From: Arcobacteraceae bacterium
GTDB taxonomy: Bacteria > Campylobacterota > Campylobacteria > Campylobacterales > Arcobacteraceae
Length of the DNA stretch: 64,000 nucleotides
Direction of reading: 5' to 3'
NCBI GenBank assembly: GCA_028687375.1
Contig: JAQUAG010000002.1
Location: forward strand, 186,001-250,000
Shown in pieces: positions 52,916 through 62,733 of this stretch (positions are counted from its first letter, which is position 1; each line of letters starts with the position of its first letter). The notes under the pieces were generated by a model that did no database searches, was not told the origin of the DNA, and was given only the letters and a program-made list of their open reading frames with translations. The translations under genes were made by a program, and so were the position numbers.

Positions 52916-54118
52916 TTAATTTATTCTATTTTTTTCAACTATTCTACATTCAAATTTGTATTTTGTTGTCTCTAAAGTTATATTATCATCAATTTGATAA
53001 TCATTAATATTTATGATTTTTTCATCTTTTGTAACTTGTACAAATCCTATTTTTATTTTTTTATCTGGATGATTATTTAGAAAACTTTGTTTAAAAAAAT
53101 CAATTCTTTTTTGTTCCTCTTGAAGATATTGTTTAAGTTTATTGTTTAAATTTGATTTTATAGAAGTAATTGTTTGATTTGCAAAATTAAATCTTTTAGA
53201 AAAAGAGTGTTGACTAAATAATAATTTCATATTTTCCAACTCAATAGTTTTATTTTTTAGAATTATTTTCATTTTATGCGTAAATTCATCATTGATACTA
53301 TCTGTGAGCATCACTAAATCATTTTTATTTGGAGTTGCTAATTCAATAGCATTTGAGGGAGTACTTGCTCTTACATCAGCAACAAAATCACTTATCACAA
53401 AATCATTTTCATGGCCGACCGCACTTATAATTGGAGTAGTTGCTTCAAAGATAGCAACCGCAACCATCTCTTCATTAAAAGCCCAAAGATCTTCGATACT
53501 TCCACCACCACGACCTACGATTATAAGAGAACTATCTACTTTTTCTGCTAGATTATCAGCCAACTTGATACCTCTTACTATATCCTCTTTAGCCCCATTT
53601 CCTTGAACTAAAGTTGGTATTAATATCATCTTAGCAAGTGGATAACGATTGGTTAATATTTTTTTCATATCTTCTATTGCAGCACCTGTATTTGATGTTA
53701 CTACATAGATATTTTTAGGATAATTTGGTAACTTCTTTTTTTTTGCAATATCAAAATAGCCTTTGATTTGAAGTTTTGTTTTGAGTTGTTCGTAAGCTAA
53801 AGCTAATTCACCAATCCCACTTGGTTCTATTTTTGTACAAAGTATCTGATAAGTTCCCCTTGGAACATACACCGTGACGCTTCCTCTAATAATTATTTTA
53901 CTTCCAGCAACTAGTCGAAATTTAAGATGTTGAGCATTTCCCTTGAACATCACACAAGAGAGTGTTGATTTGTCATCTTTTATACTAAAATAGATATGTC
54001 CACTACTGTGATAGGTAAGATTTGAGATTTCACCTTCTACATATACACTTGCAAATGTAGTTTCTAAAATCCCATTTATTTGATTGTTGAGTTCATTAAC
54101 ACTCAGCGGGCTATACAA
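52916..54118 (-). CDS. xseA: Exodeoxyribonuclease VII large subunit
   Basis: 400 residues. An N-terminal OB fold (SVNELNNQI..., EGEISNLTYHSSGHIYFSIKD) is followed by the nuclease region with PSGIGELALA, GRGGGSIEDLWAFN and GHENDFVISDFVADVRASTPS, all hallmark stretches. A charged helical segment follows at about 300-345. Degrades single-stranded DNA with XseB. The start is a TTG with AAAGG eight bases upstream. It follows ubiE by 11 bases. Confidence 0.94.
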   Translation of the reverse strand: MYSPLSVNELNNQINGILETTFASVYVEGEISNLTYHSSGHIYFSIKDDKSTLSCVMFKGNAQHLKFRLVAGSKIIIRGSVTVYVPRGTYQILCTKIEPSGIGELALAYEQLKTKLQIKGYFDIAKKKKLPNYPKNIYVVTSNTGAAIEDMKKILTNRYPLAKMILIPTLVQGNGAKEDIVRGIKLADNLAEKVDSSLIIVGRGGGSIEDLWAFNEEMVAVAIFEATTPIISAVGHENDFVISDFVADVRASTPSNAIELATPNKNDLVMLTDSINDEFTHKMKIILKNKTIELENMKLLFSQHSFSKRFNFANQTITSIKSNLNNKLKQYLQEEQKRIDFFKQSFLNNHPDKKIKIGFVQVTKDEKIININDYQIDDNITLETTKYKFECRIVEKNRIN

Positions 54119-54129
54119 AAAATAGCCTT

Positions 54130-54843
54130 TTAGATTTTTCTAGCGATAAAAGTTGTACTCATATCAAGTGAATACCCTTTTACAAAAATAGGCTCCAATC
54201 CAACATCTTTTAACTCTTTTATCATCTCTTTAGTCGTTATAAATCCATCGATTGATTCTGGTAAATAGATATATGCATCACGACTACCTGAGATAAGCCC
54301 ACCAATAACTGGCATAATAGTGTGCATATAAAAACGAGTTAGTTTTGAAGCTAAATCATTTTTATCATTTTTTGTAAACTCTAAAATTACAACTAATCCA
54401 TTTGGTTTAAGAACTCGTGCGAACTCTTCCAGTCCCTCTTTTCTTTTTACGACATTTCTAATCCCGTACGAAATAGAGATAATATCAGCTGAATTATCTT
54501 CAAGTGGAAGATTTTCAGCCCCTGCTTCTATAAAAATCCCATCTTTAATCTTAGTTTTTCCAACTTCCATCATCCCAACACTTGGATCAATACCTACTAT
54601 TTTGTCAATCGTTATACTATTGTCATTAGCAACATTTTGCCAGTCAATCATCAAATCACCAGTCCCGCAAGCAACATCGACAATTTTCTCAATATGCTCT
54701 TTCCCATAAAAAGAAAAAGCCATATTGCAAGCTTTCTTTCTCCATAATTTATCGATTCCCATACTTAAAATTCTATTAGCTAAATCGTAAGTTTTTGCTA
54801 TTTGGTTGAACATTGTCACTATATCACTTTGTCTTGAATCCAT
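54130..54843 (-). CDS. ubiE: Menaquinone/ubiquinone methyltransferase UbiE/MenG
   Basis: 237 residues with FNQIAKTYDLANRILSMGID near the N-terminus, the SAM-binding VDVACGTGD (near 57) and the SISYGIRN segment. It methylates demethylmenaquinone, the quinone expected in this group. Placed between the ParA-like pair and xseA, with short gaps. Confidence 0.92.
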   Translation of the reverse strand: MDSRQSDIVTMFNQIAKTYDLANRILSMGIDKLWRKKACNMAFSFYGKEHIEKIVDVACGTGDLMIDWQNVANDNSITIDKIVGIDPSVGMMEVGKTKIKDGIFIEAGAENLPLEDNSADIISISYGIRNVVKRKEGLEEFARVLKPNGLVVILEFTKNDKNDLASKLTRFYMHTIMPVIGGLISGSRDAYIYLPESIDGFITTKEMIKELKDVGLEPIFVKGYSLDMSTTFIARKI

Positions 54844-54889
54844 ATTTTCCTCTTTATTTATTATTTGGTACTTTTTCTTGAGAGATTTT

Positions 54890-55138
54890 TTATATTAAAA
54901 ATTTTGAAACTAACAATCCCAAAACAAAACCAAAATTTATTCCAACTAAAATTTTCATATTATTAAGTTTTTTATCTGTTGTTGGCATCGCATTCATTAT
55001 CTGTTTTTGTTGTGATAAAGTTTCCTCAAAAGCTTTAGTGCTTTTTTCAACATTTGCTAAAAGATGATTGAGACTAAGTTCAGCAAGTTCAAGCCTATCG
55101 GCTATCTCTTTTGCTTGCTTTAAGCTCATATCACTCAT
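54890..55138 (-). CDS. Small tail-anchored coiled-coil protein
   Basis: 82 residues: an N-terminal helical region with heptads (residues 5-50) and one C-terminal membrane helix (about 61-80). The ATGA overlap with the ParA-like gene implies paired action, perhaps as membrane anchor for it. No family recognised. Confidence 0.7.
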   Translation of the reverse strand: MSDMSLKQAKEIADRLELAELSLNHLLANVEKSTKAFEETLSQQKQIMNAMPTTDKKLNNMKILVGINFGFVLGLLVSKFLI

Positions 55139-55923
55139 TTTATTTTAATCCACTTATCAAGTTGAAAAAATATCCCGTTGAGATTATTTAAAACATAATC
55201 TTTAGCTTCTGTTTGTATTCTTCTAAAAAAAAGATATTTTCTAGCACTTTCATTATCTCCTGCATTTTTAGCTTCAACTGCTTTTGCTGCAAAATCTGTG
55301 TTATTGTATGCCATTTCCCAAACAGTACTTCCAAGATATCTACTCATTGTGATAACTTTATCATTTTTTACTGCAAAATATTTTGGGTTTTCTACGAAGT
55401 CAGTAATTGTTGAATTACTTCCTAAATATTTATGTCCAAAAAAGTTTATAAACTGCTCTTCAAGGTAGTCTTGATCGATAGAAATAGCACGATTCAGTGC
55501 AAATAAAAGATTGTCTTGCGAATTATTCTCAATTTTTTTAAGTTTTTTCATCGTTGCAATTGCATTTTTACCATCAAGTTCCCCATCACCCATTGGTATA
55601 ATCCATTTTACATTCCCAAATGTTCCCACTTTTGCTATCTCTTCAAGTACATACGATGATGTTTTGTTTCCACCAACATCAACTATTACTTCATGATTAT
55701 CATCCATCAATATAAGTTCATCAAGCTCTTTGAGCTTATTTGTACTTAACATTCTTTTATCAACTATTTGTGTTCTAGTAAAACTTTGAGAATCATTGTT
55801 TTCATCATCAATCTCAATATAAGTTATTTTTTTACCATGTTTTTTGTAGAGATATGGAGCAATCACCTGCATAGCAACTGTACTTTTACCAACTCCACCT
55901 TTTGTCTGAGGGATAATAATCAT
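55135..55923 (-). CDS. ParA/MinD-like P-loop ATPase
   Basis: 262 residues. Deviant Walker A KGGVGKST at residues 8-15, IEIDDENND at switch I and VDVGGNKTS at the later Asp motif. It differs from chromosomal ParA in lacking an N-terminal DNA-binding part and a ParB neighbour. A role in placing a protein complex at the membrane is possible, with the overlapping tail-anchored protein. Confidence 0.75.
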   Translation of the reverse strand: MIIIPQTKGGVGKSTVAMQVIAPYLYKKHGKKITYIEIDDENNDSQSFTRTQIVDKRMLSTNKLKELDELILMDDNHEVIVDVGGNKTSSYVLEEIAKVGTFGNVKWIIPMGDGELDGKNAIATMKKLKKIENNSQDNLLFALNRAISIDQDYLEEQFINFFGHKYLGSNSTITDFVENPKYFAVKNDKVITMSRYLGSTVWEMAYNNTDFAAKAVEAKNAGDNESARKYLFFRRIQTEAKDYVLNNLNGIFFQLDKWIKIK

Positions 55924-55981
55924 ATCTTGACCTTTTTTAAATTTTTTTTATTTTAACTAACTTTTAATTTATAATCCCTTT

Positions 55982-56794
55982 TCAAGAGATTATAGCTTTT
56001 GTTATAATTGGTTCTCTATCGCTAAAAAATTTCAACTTCATCCCATCGATAGCTTTTCCATCACTATCAACATCTACAACAATAAGTTGAAATATTGTTT
56101 TGCAACTATTTGGAATATCAAAATGTCCACCAATCCCTGTAAGTGCTTTTTTAATTGGAACATAACTATCCATCCCTATCACATTATCTCTACATCCAGT
56201 AAGTCCAATGTCAGTTACATAAAATGTACCCTCTGCAACTTCATAATCATCTGTTCCAATATGGGTATGAGTTCCACAAATTGCGCTTATTTTCCCTTTT
56301 AAAATCTCAAACATCACCCTTTTTTCTGCTGTTGCTTCTGCATGAAAATCTACAAAAATATGTTTTATCCCATCTTGATGTAATGTTTCCACAACCTCTT
56401 GTGCAAGTAAAAAAGGGTTGGTAACTTGTGGCATCCCATAAAGTCCCATAAGATTTAAAATAGCTATTTTTGTATTTTGAATCTCAATGATTTTAAGTCC
56501 AGTCCCTTCAACACCAAGAGGATAATTGTGTGGACGTAGAACTGGTGAATTTTGAAGTAACGATAAGATATCTTTTTTTTTATCCCAAGTATGATTACCA
56601 CCTGTTAAGATATCAATACCAGCTTTAAAAAGTTCGTTTGCATTATCAGCAGTGAGTCCAAAACCATGACTTACATTTTCCCCATTGGCGATAACAAAAT
56701 CAATATTGTAGTTTTCTCTTATCCTTTTGAGTTCTTTTTTTATATGAACTCTCCCAGGACGACCTATAATATCCCCAATAAATGCAACTTTCAT
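55982..56794 (-). CDS. YmdB-like metallophosphoesterase
   Basis: 270 residues, starting MKVAFIGDIIGRPGR, then IANGENVSHGFGLT and GGNHTWD, the metal and substrate loops of the TIGR00282/YmdB group. Members hydrolyse 2',3'-cyclic nucleotides. HTHIGTDD near residue 174 completes the metal site. Soluble. Single gene between the ParA-like unit and the PAS gene. Confidence 0.88.
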   Translation of the reverse strand: MKVAFIGDIIGRPGRVHIKKELKRIRENYNIDFVIANGENVSHGFGLTADNANELFKAGIDILTGGNHTWDKKKDILSLLQNSPVLRPHNYPLGVEGTGLKIIEIQNTKIAILNLMGLYGMPQVTNPFLLAQEVVETLHQDGIKHIFVDFHAEATAEKRVMFEILKGKISAICGTHTHIGTDDYEVAEGTFYVTDIGLTGCRDNVIGMDSYVPIKKALTGIGGHFDIPNSCKTIFQLIVVDVDSDGKAIDGMKLKFFSDREPIITKAIIS

Positions 56795-56868
56795 AACTAC
56801 CTACCCAATAAAATTTATGGCATAGTAGCATAAAAAGAATAATGCCCTTATTTATAAAAAGGTGTTAT

Positions 56869-57258
56869 CTATTGCATAGTTTTGTACAATTCACCATATT
56901 TAGCGACATCTTCCCTTGATGGTTTTCGTCTGCAAGAGAGATAACATTGTTCATCTTTTTCATTTTTAAATGGATAAACTGTAGCAAAAACCCAATAAAA
57001 CCCACCGCTTTTTGTAGCATTTTTAACATATCCTTGCCATACTTTTCCACTTTGAATAGTGTCCCAAAGATTTTTAAATGCAGCTTTTGGCATATCTTTA
57101 TGTCTTACAATATTATGGTTCTTCCCCATCAAATCTTCAAGTGCATATTCGGCAATTGCACAAAATTCTTTATTTGCAAATCTTATAAACCCTTTTGCAT
57201 CAGTTTCACTTACTAAAAATGCATCATCACTTAAAATTGTTTCTTGATTTAAAGCCAT
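56869..57258 (-). CDS. Aer/CetB-like PAS protein for energy taxis
   Basis: 129 residues, one PAS domain with the Aer motif HNIVRHKDMPKAAFKNLW (near residue 47), then WQGYVKNATKSGGFYWV, which in Aer and CetB binds FAD. No membrane helix, no signalling domain. The gene follows the chemoreceptor with a 10-base gap, like the bipartite CetA/CetB systems of Campylobacter, but the partner here has a large periplasmic domain. Confidence 0.82.
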   Translation of the reverse strand: MALNQETILSDDAFLVSETDAKGFIRFANKEFCAIAEYALEDLMGKNHNIVRHKDMPKAAFKNLWDTIQSGKVWQGYVKNATKSGGFYWVFATVYPFKNEKDEQCYLSCRRKPSREDVAKYGELYKTMQ

Positions 57259-57268
57259 CTATTTTCCT

Positions 57269-59809
57269 TTATTTGCATTCTACTTCACGAATTGAATTTA
57301 ATCTTTCAACAACATCAGCAATATTGAGCTCTATATTATCAGAGACTGCAAAAAGTTGCCCATTATCGTATCCTCTTGTTTGAAGATCAACAACATCTTG
57401 TGTCATCATATGAACATTTTTGTGATAGTGTTTTAACTCTTCCCAAGCTTTACTCGTTGCTATTTGTTTACCATCTCTTTCTTGCTCATCTATCCATTTA
57501 CCCAATGCACAATCATGATGAGATGTTACTTTAAATTTAGTTCCAGCACCTGCTTTTGTAAATGCATTATTTTTAAATGTTATGTGATTTAGTTTCATAC
57601 GCGCCATATCAAATATCATATCTATATCGCAAACTCTTTTACCACTATTTTTATCAAATGATGTTCTATTAATAGCTTGTTGTAGATTATGTGCTAACTC
57701 TTTATTTACTTTTGCCATATCATTGATTGCAAAAGCTTCTTGAGCATTTCTTTGTGTTGATTGATCAAGTAAAGATATAGCATCATTTATCTGTATCATC
57801 GCTTCTTGTTGCTCTTTACTAGCTGTTGATACATCACTAATAAGATCAATTGTACTATTGATATCACTAATCAATTTTGAATATCCAGAAATCATATTTT
57901 CAGAGATAATTTTCCCCTCTTCAGTTTTTGCTTTTGCAGATTCTACAAGTGCTTTTATCTCATTAGCTGCATCGCTACTTCTATTTGCCAAATTTCTAAC
58001 CTCTTGTGCAACAACTGCAAATCCTTTTCCAGCCTCCCCTGCTGTTGCTGCTTCAACAGCAGCATTCAATGAAAGGATATTTGTTTGGAATGCAATTTGC
58101 TCTATGAGTCTAATTGATTCATTTATTGCTGTCACTTCATCTGCTATTTCATCCATAGATTGAGCCGTTTTATTTGCTAAATCATTCCCTTTCGTTGCAG
58201 AAACAGTTACATCTTTTGCTAAATTGCTCATTTTTATTGTACTTTTAGCTGTATTTGCGATTGTACTTGTCACCTCTTCTACTGCTGCTGCTGTTTGTTC
58301 TAAACTTGCTGCTTGAGAATTTGATGCTTGACTTAAAAGCTCTGAAGAGTGTGAAAGTTGTTCTGAACTATTGATAAGTTTTGTATTTGATTGATCCATC
58401 AAAGCTAAGAGTTCCGAAGCTGTGTTTCCAGTTGCCTCAATTCCAACAAATAATGAAGCAATAATTCCTGTAATACCTTCAAGTTTAGGAACTTTATAAT
58501 CAAATTTTGAATTTCCATAAGCAATTAAAACTTCAGAAAGAATTTCTAAATTCTTTTGTACATTTGATGTTAGTTCATTAACTGAAACTACTAATTCCTG
58601 AACCGCTGCAGAGTTTGCTTGTGCTTTTACTGATGAATTGAACATCCCTCTATTAGCTCGAACAATGATACTTTTCACTTCATCAATAGCAATTCTATCA
58701 ATTTTAAGACCTTCAGTTATTGAGCCTAAATATTCATTGAAACTATGTACAACTTCACCGATTTCATCATTGCTTGTTATCTCTATAGATTCTGTAACAT
58801 TCGCATTTTTTACTTTATCAATAGAGTTTTTTAAAGCTTGAATCGGAGTTAAAACCGTTTTTTTCATATTAATAAGTGAAGCTATCAAATTTATTAAAAT
58901 TGCCAAAACCAATCCAATAAGAGCTAAATAGATAAGGTGTGTTGTTTTATCCAATGCTAAATTTACAACACTTAAAGGTCTTGCAACTATCACTATCCCT
59001 ATTTTAGTCCCTTTAAAATCTTTAATATTGTCAAAAGTATAAAAATAATTTTCATCAATCAAAAATTTATTCTCTATTAACTTTTTTATATCAATTTTTG
59101 AAACATCAGCTAAAAAATCTTTATTGATAAATTTTTGTGATATTACATATTTTTTTTGAAAGATAAGTTCAGGTGCAACGTCTTTTGTTTTTTGGTCAAG
59201 GTCCATCAAAAGTAAAAATCCATCTTTATTTTTATCAAAATCTTTAGCTACAGAGTTCATCCCCTGCATAAATTCTAAAGAACCAACAGGTGTAATGCCA
59301 TCAATAACAGGAACAACAGACCGTAAACTTAAACCATCATTTCCTATTTCAAACTCATTTATAGGTTTTTGATCACTATTAACTGAAACAACACTTGCTC
59401 TAAAAGAACTTAAATCATCACCAAATTTTTCTGGTTTCCAATTTCTCAAAAATGATTTATTATCTTTTGTATGAATATGCACTTTAACATTATTAAAATC
59501 TGTATGTTCTTTAAAAGTACTACTAATATTTTTCAAACTAACAATCGCTAAATCTCTTTGATTTTCCCCTAGAGCCTTTTTAACCATCGCATCATTTGCT
59601 ATAGAATACGCATTTGTAATCCCTACATCTTTTTTAGCTTTTAAACTGCTATCAAGTAAAGTTATCAAATCTTTTTGTGTATTTTCATAGACACTATCTT
59701 TTATAGTTGATTTATAAATATTCAAACCTATATAACTTAAAATAATTGTAAGGATAGAAACAATAACAGATATTGTTGTAAATTTACTAAGAATTGAGCT
59801 TTTTTGCAT
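57269..59809 (-). CDS. Methyl-accepting chemotaxis protein with Cache-like sensor and CZB domain
   Basis: 846 residues. Helices near 12-30 and 290-312 enclose a ~260-residue periplasmic region of Cache type ([14 protein letters not shown]). A HAMP domain and a long signalling coil follow, with the hairpin tip [19 protein letters not shown] near 570-590. At the C-terminus a CZB zinc-binding domain ([16 protein letters not shown], then DCALGKW and YHKNVH) could sense oxidants or zinc. Probably works with the PAS protein downstream and CheW at 52363. Confidence 0.9.
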   Translation of the reverse strand: MQKSSILSKFTTISVIVSILTIILSYIGLNIYKSTIKDSVYENTQKDLITLLDSSLKAKKDVGITNAYSIANDAMVKKALGENQRDLAIVSLKNISSTFKEHTDFNNVKVHIHTKDNKSFLRNWKPEKFGDDLSSFRASVVSVNSDQKPINEFEIGNDGLSLRSVVPVIDGITPVGSLEFMQGMNSVAKDFDKNKDGFLLLMDLDQKTKDVAPELIFQKKYVISQKFINKDFLADVSKIDIKKLIENKFLIDENYFYTFDNIKDFKGTKIGIVIVARPLSVVNLALDKTTHLIYLALIGLVLAILINLIASLINMKKTVLTPIQALKNSIDKVKNANVTESIEITSNDEIGEVVHSFNEYLGSITEGLKIDRIAIDEVKSIIVRANRGMFNSSVKAQANSAAVQELVVSVNELTSNVQKNLEILSEVLIAYGNSKFDYKVPKLEGITGIIASLFVGIEATGNTASELLALMDQSNTKLINSSEQLSHSSELLSQASNSQAASLEQTAAAVEEVTSTIANTAKSTIKMSNLAKDVTVSATKGNDLANKTAQSMDEIADEVTAINESIRLIEQIAFQTNILSLNAAVEAATAGEAGKGFAVVAQEVRNLANRSSDAANEIKALVESAKAKTEEGKIISENMISGYSKLISDINSTIDLISDVSTASKEQQEAMIQINDAISLLDQSTQRNAQEAFAINDMAKVNKELAHNLQQAINRTSFDKNSGKRVCDIDMIFDMARMKLNHITFKNNAFTKAGAGTKFKVTSHHDCALGKWIDEQERDGKQIATSKAWEELKHYHKNVHMMTQDVVDLQTRGYDNGQLFAVSDNIELNIADVVERLNSIREVECK

Positions 59810-59918
59810 AATGTCCCTTTTGTAATAGAATAGTAACCATTATGCCAAAATGAAGATAAGTTTTATATTATTTTCTTATAGTTCAATAAAGAAAAATTAC
59901 ATTTTTGAAAGATTATAA

Positions 59919-60971
59919 TTATCCTTGTAAAATATTGTTAGCACAACAGTAAGAACTACTAAAAGCCCATTGAAAGTTATATCCGCCAAGTTCCCCAGTT
60001 ACATCAAGAACTTCCCCTATAAAAAAAAGATTTTTTTGAAGTTTACTCTCAAAATGTTCATTGATTTCTTCTGTATCAACTCCTCCTTTTGTAACTTCAG
60101 CCTTGGTAAAACCGAAATTTCCAGCAGGTGCAAACTTATAGTTATGAATATCGATATCTATATTTTTAATAGCTTGCTTAAACCTTTTAGGCAGATAACT
60201 CTCTTTTGATGGAGCAAAATCGATAACAATTTGCCCTTTTTTCCAATAAAGTGATGTACTTAAAATTACAGGTCCACTACACCCTTTATGGGTAAAAAGT
60301 AAACTTCCTTCTAAAATCTTATCTTCAACTTTTATTTTTACATTCATTGAAAGACCACTAAGTTCTTTAAACCAAAATTGCTCTTTTTGAACTGTAAAAC
60401 CTACAAGTGCTGGATTTAGTGTAACTATTGTATGCCCAAATTTTTGAGCTATCTTATATCCTATATCTGTTGCACCTAAACTAGGATACGAGAGTCCACC
60501 TGTTGCAATAAGTAATTTTTTAGATTTTATTCTTTTTTTATTTGTAGTTATTATATATTCATCATTGAGATAACTCACATCCAAAACTTCATTATCAAGT
60601 AAAAAATCACATCCTTTAGTCAATTTTGAAAAGAAAGATATTACATCATCGCTAGAATTACAAAAGTATGTCCCTTTAACGATCTTTTCATTTAAAATTG
60701 GAATTAGATTATTTGTTCTTAAAAATTTTAGAAGTAAATTATTATCAAATTTTTTAAATGTATTTTCAATAAATTGTTGATTTCCAAGATAAAAATTTGA
60801 ACTTAAATATTTATTTGTAATATTACATTTTCCACCACCGCTTACTTTGATTTTAGCACCAATTTTGGGATTTTTATCGATAATACAAATTTTGAGATTT
60901 TTTTGTTTTTGAAGTATTGAAGCAGAAAAAAGCCCACTGGCTCCTGCTCCAATTATAATTATGTCATACAT
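59919..60971 (-). CDS. HI0933-like flavoprotein (BaiN family)
   Basis: 350 residues: IIIGAGASGLFSA FAD loop at the N-terminus, KVSGGGKCNITN near 43-54 and a C-terminal EVLDVTGELGGYNFQWAFSSS, the typical HI0933 ends. Family members are predicted NAD(P)H or electron-donor dehydrogenases of uncertain substrate. Slightly shorter than the usual 390-420. It follows the DEAD-box-helicase gene on the opposite end, reading toward the chemoreceptor gene. Confidence 0.86.
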   Translation of the reverse strand: MYDIIIIGAGASGLFSASILQKQKNLKICIIDKNPKIGAKIKVSGGGKCNITNKYLSSNFYLGNQQFIENTFKKFDNNLLLKFLRTNNLIPILNEKIVKGTYFCNSSDDVISFFSKLTKGCDFLLDNEVLDVSYLNDEYIITTNKKRIKSKKLLIATGGLSYPSLGATDIGYKIAQKFGHTIVTLNPALVGFTVQKEQFWFKELSGLSMNVKIKVEDKILEGSLLFTHKGCSGPVILSTSLYWKKGQIVIDFAPSKESYLPKRFKQAIKNIDIDIHNYKFAPAGNFGFTKAEVTKGGVDTEEINEHFESKLQKNLFFIGEVLDVTGELGGYNFQWAFSSSYCCANNILQG

Positions 60972-60997
60972 AATTTTAGTTAACTCAAGAGAGGAGA

Positions 60998-62563
60998 TTA
61001 TCCTCTTCTTGATCCACCACCCTCACCTCTTGGTCTTGATGGTCTACTATCATTATCTCTTCGTGGAGGTCTAGCATCTCCATCTCTTCGTGGTCTGCTT
61101 GCTCCACTATCATTTCTTGGAGGTCTGCTGTCGTTATCTCTTCTTGGTCCTCTGCTATCACCATCTCTGCTTGGTCTTCTATCGTTTGATCTTGGACCTC
61201 TGTTTCTTCCTCTTGAACCACTTCCACCTCTATCATTTTTCAATCTTTCAATAAGAACTGCGATATCTTGATGAGATTTTCCTATTTTATTTTTCCCTTT
61301 AACTTCATCTTTTGCAGTTAAAATAGATAACAATTTATACGCAATTGTAGAAAGATCAAACTCCTCTTTTAAAGTATCAATCATATCACAAACAGCAGGA
61401 TCTACAACTTGATTTTTGATGTTATCCATAAATCCAGTGTGTTTTTTAGATTTTACATCATCAATTGTTGGAACAACTTTAGCTTCCATCATTGCACCAA
61501 TATTTGATTGGATTTTTTGAAGACTTCTAAACTCACTTGGAGTTACAATAGATACAGCAGCACCAGTTTTTCCACCTCTACCTGTTCTTCCAATTCTATG
61601 TACATAAGGCTCACTATCAAATGGTAATTGGTAGTTAAATACATGACTTACATCACTTACATCAAGTCCACGTGCAGCAACGTCTGTTGCAACTAGTACT
61701 TCAATTGTACTTGCTTTAAATGCTTTGATAACCTCTTCTCTTTGTCTTTGTTCAAGATCTCCGTGAAGTGCTTTTGCACTATAACCTTGAGATACAAGGT
61801 AAGTAGCAAGTCTATCAACATCTCTTTTCATTTTACAAAATACAATCGATTTAGTTGGGTTTTTGAAATCGAAAAGTCTCATAAGAGCATCATCTCTTTC
61901 ATACTCTTCAACAACATAAAATGATTGAACAATATTTGTATTTGTCATATCTTTTTTTGTAACAGTTACAAATTCTGGCTCAATTAAAATTTTTCTTGCC
62001 AAATCTTTTATAGGTTCAGGCATAGTTGCACTAAATAAAAGTGTTTGTCTCTCTTTTGGCATAAATTTGAAAATAGTTTTAATATCATCTAAAAATCCCA
62101 TATCAAGCATCTCATCAGCTTCATCAAGTACGATAAATCTTGGATTGATATTAATTTGTTCATTTTTAAGAAGTTCTAGAAGTCTCCCTGGAGTTGCTAT
62201 TACAATTGAAGCATTTTCAGTATGTTTGATTTGTCTTGAGTAAGAAGTACCACCATAAACAGTAGCAGTTTTGATATCTAAAAATTTACCAAATTTAAAT
62301 AGTTCATCACTTACTTGCATTGCAAGTTCTCTTGTTGGTACGATTACAAGTGCTTCAACACTTCCATCTCTTCTTAAATTTTGTAAAATTGGTAAACCGA
62401 AAGCTGCAGTTTTCCCTGTACCTGTTTGCGCTTGAGCTACTATATCTTTTCCAGAAAGTACGATTGGTATCGCATCTTTTTGTATTGGGCTTGGTTCAGT
62501 AAACCCAGCCTTATTGATAGCTTGCATTAATTCGTCTTTAAAATTAAAGTCTTTAAATTCCAT
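60998..62563 (-). CDS. DEAD-box RNA helicase with RG/RP-rich tail
   Basis: 521 residues. Q motif, AQTGTGKT, PTRELA, DEAD, SAT, RGLD and HRIGRTGR are all present in residues 1-370. A dimerisation-like part (about 370-445) precedes a ~75-residue tail built from Arg, Gly, Asp, Ser and Pro in near-repeats (RPPRRDNDSRP and variants), likely to bind RNA without specificity. RhlE/DeaD/CshA-like; cold adaptation and RNA turnover are typical roles. Confidence 0.92.
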   Translation of the reverse strand: MEFKDFNFKDELMQAINKAGFTEPSPIQKDAIPIVLSGKDIVAQAQTGTGKTAAFGLPILQNLRRDGSVEALVIVPTRELAMQVSDELFKFGKFLDIKTATVYGGTSYSRQIKHTENASIVIATPGRLLELLKNEQININPRFIVLDEADEMLDMGFLDDIKTIFKFMPKERQTLLFSATMPEPIKDLARKILIEPEFVTVTKKDMTNTNIVQSFYVVEEYERDDALMRLFDFKNPTKSIVFCKMKRDVDRLATYLVSQGYSAKALHGDLEQRQREEVIKAFKASTIEVLVATDVAARGLDVSDVSHVFNYQLPFDSEPYVHRIGRTGRGGKTGAAVSIVTPSEFRSLQKIQSNIGAMMEAKVVPTIDDVKSKKHTGFMDNIKNQVVDPAVCDMIDTLKEEFDLSTIAYKLLSILTAKDEVKGKNKIGKSHQDIAVLIERLKNDRGGSGSRGRNRGPRSNDRRPSRDGDSRGPRRDNDSRPPRNDSGASRPRRDGDARPPRRDNDSRPSRPRGEGGGSRRG

Positions 62564-62673
62564 ATTTATTTTTCCTTTTTATTATTGAATCTTTTAATAG
62601 AAAGTTGTTAAATAATATATAATTCTTGACCTAATTTCATCTTATTTCATTTCTATCGTAATTCAAATTAGGC

Positions 62674-62693
62674 GGAGTTTATCTAAAAACTCC
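62674..62693 (-). terminator. Hairpin after recA
   Basis: GGAGTTT and AAACTCC pair over a 6-base loop, about 41 bases past the recA stop. No clear U-run follows, so the call is tentative. The remaining 170-bp interval shows no gene. Confidence 0.4.
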
Positions 62694-62733
62694 TTAAAAT
62701 AAAATTGGTCTATTTTTTGCCCTTAATTATCGT

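Noticed and set aside
60998-61230. Tandem repeats considered as a CRISPR array
   Set aside because: Units are short, coding and without unique spacers; they are protein repeats. No CRISPR array or cas gene was seen in the window.
60985-61236. An acidic 83-residue frame overlapping the end of the DEAD-box-helicase gene
   Set aside because: It arises from reading the RG/RP repeat tract in another phase; composition is only Glu/Asp/Val/Gln repeats and there is no ribosome site.
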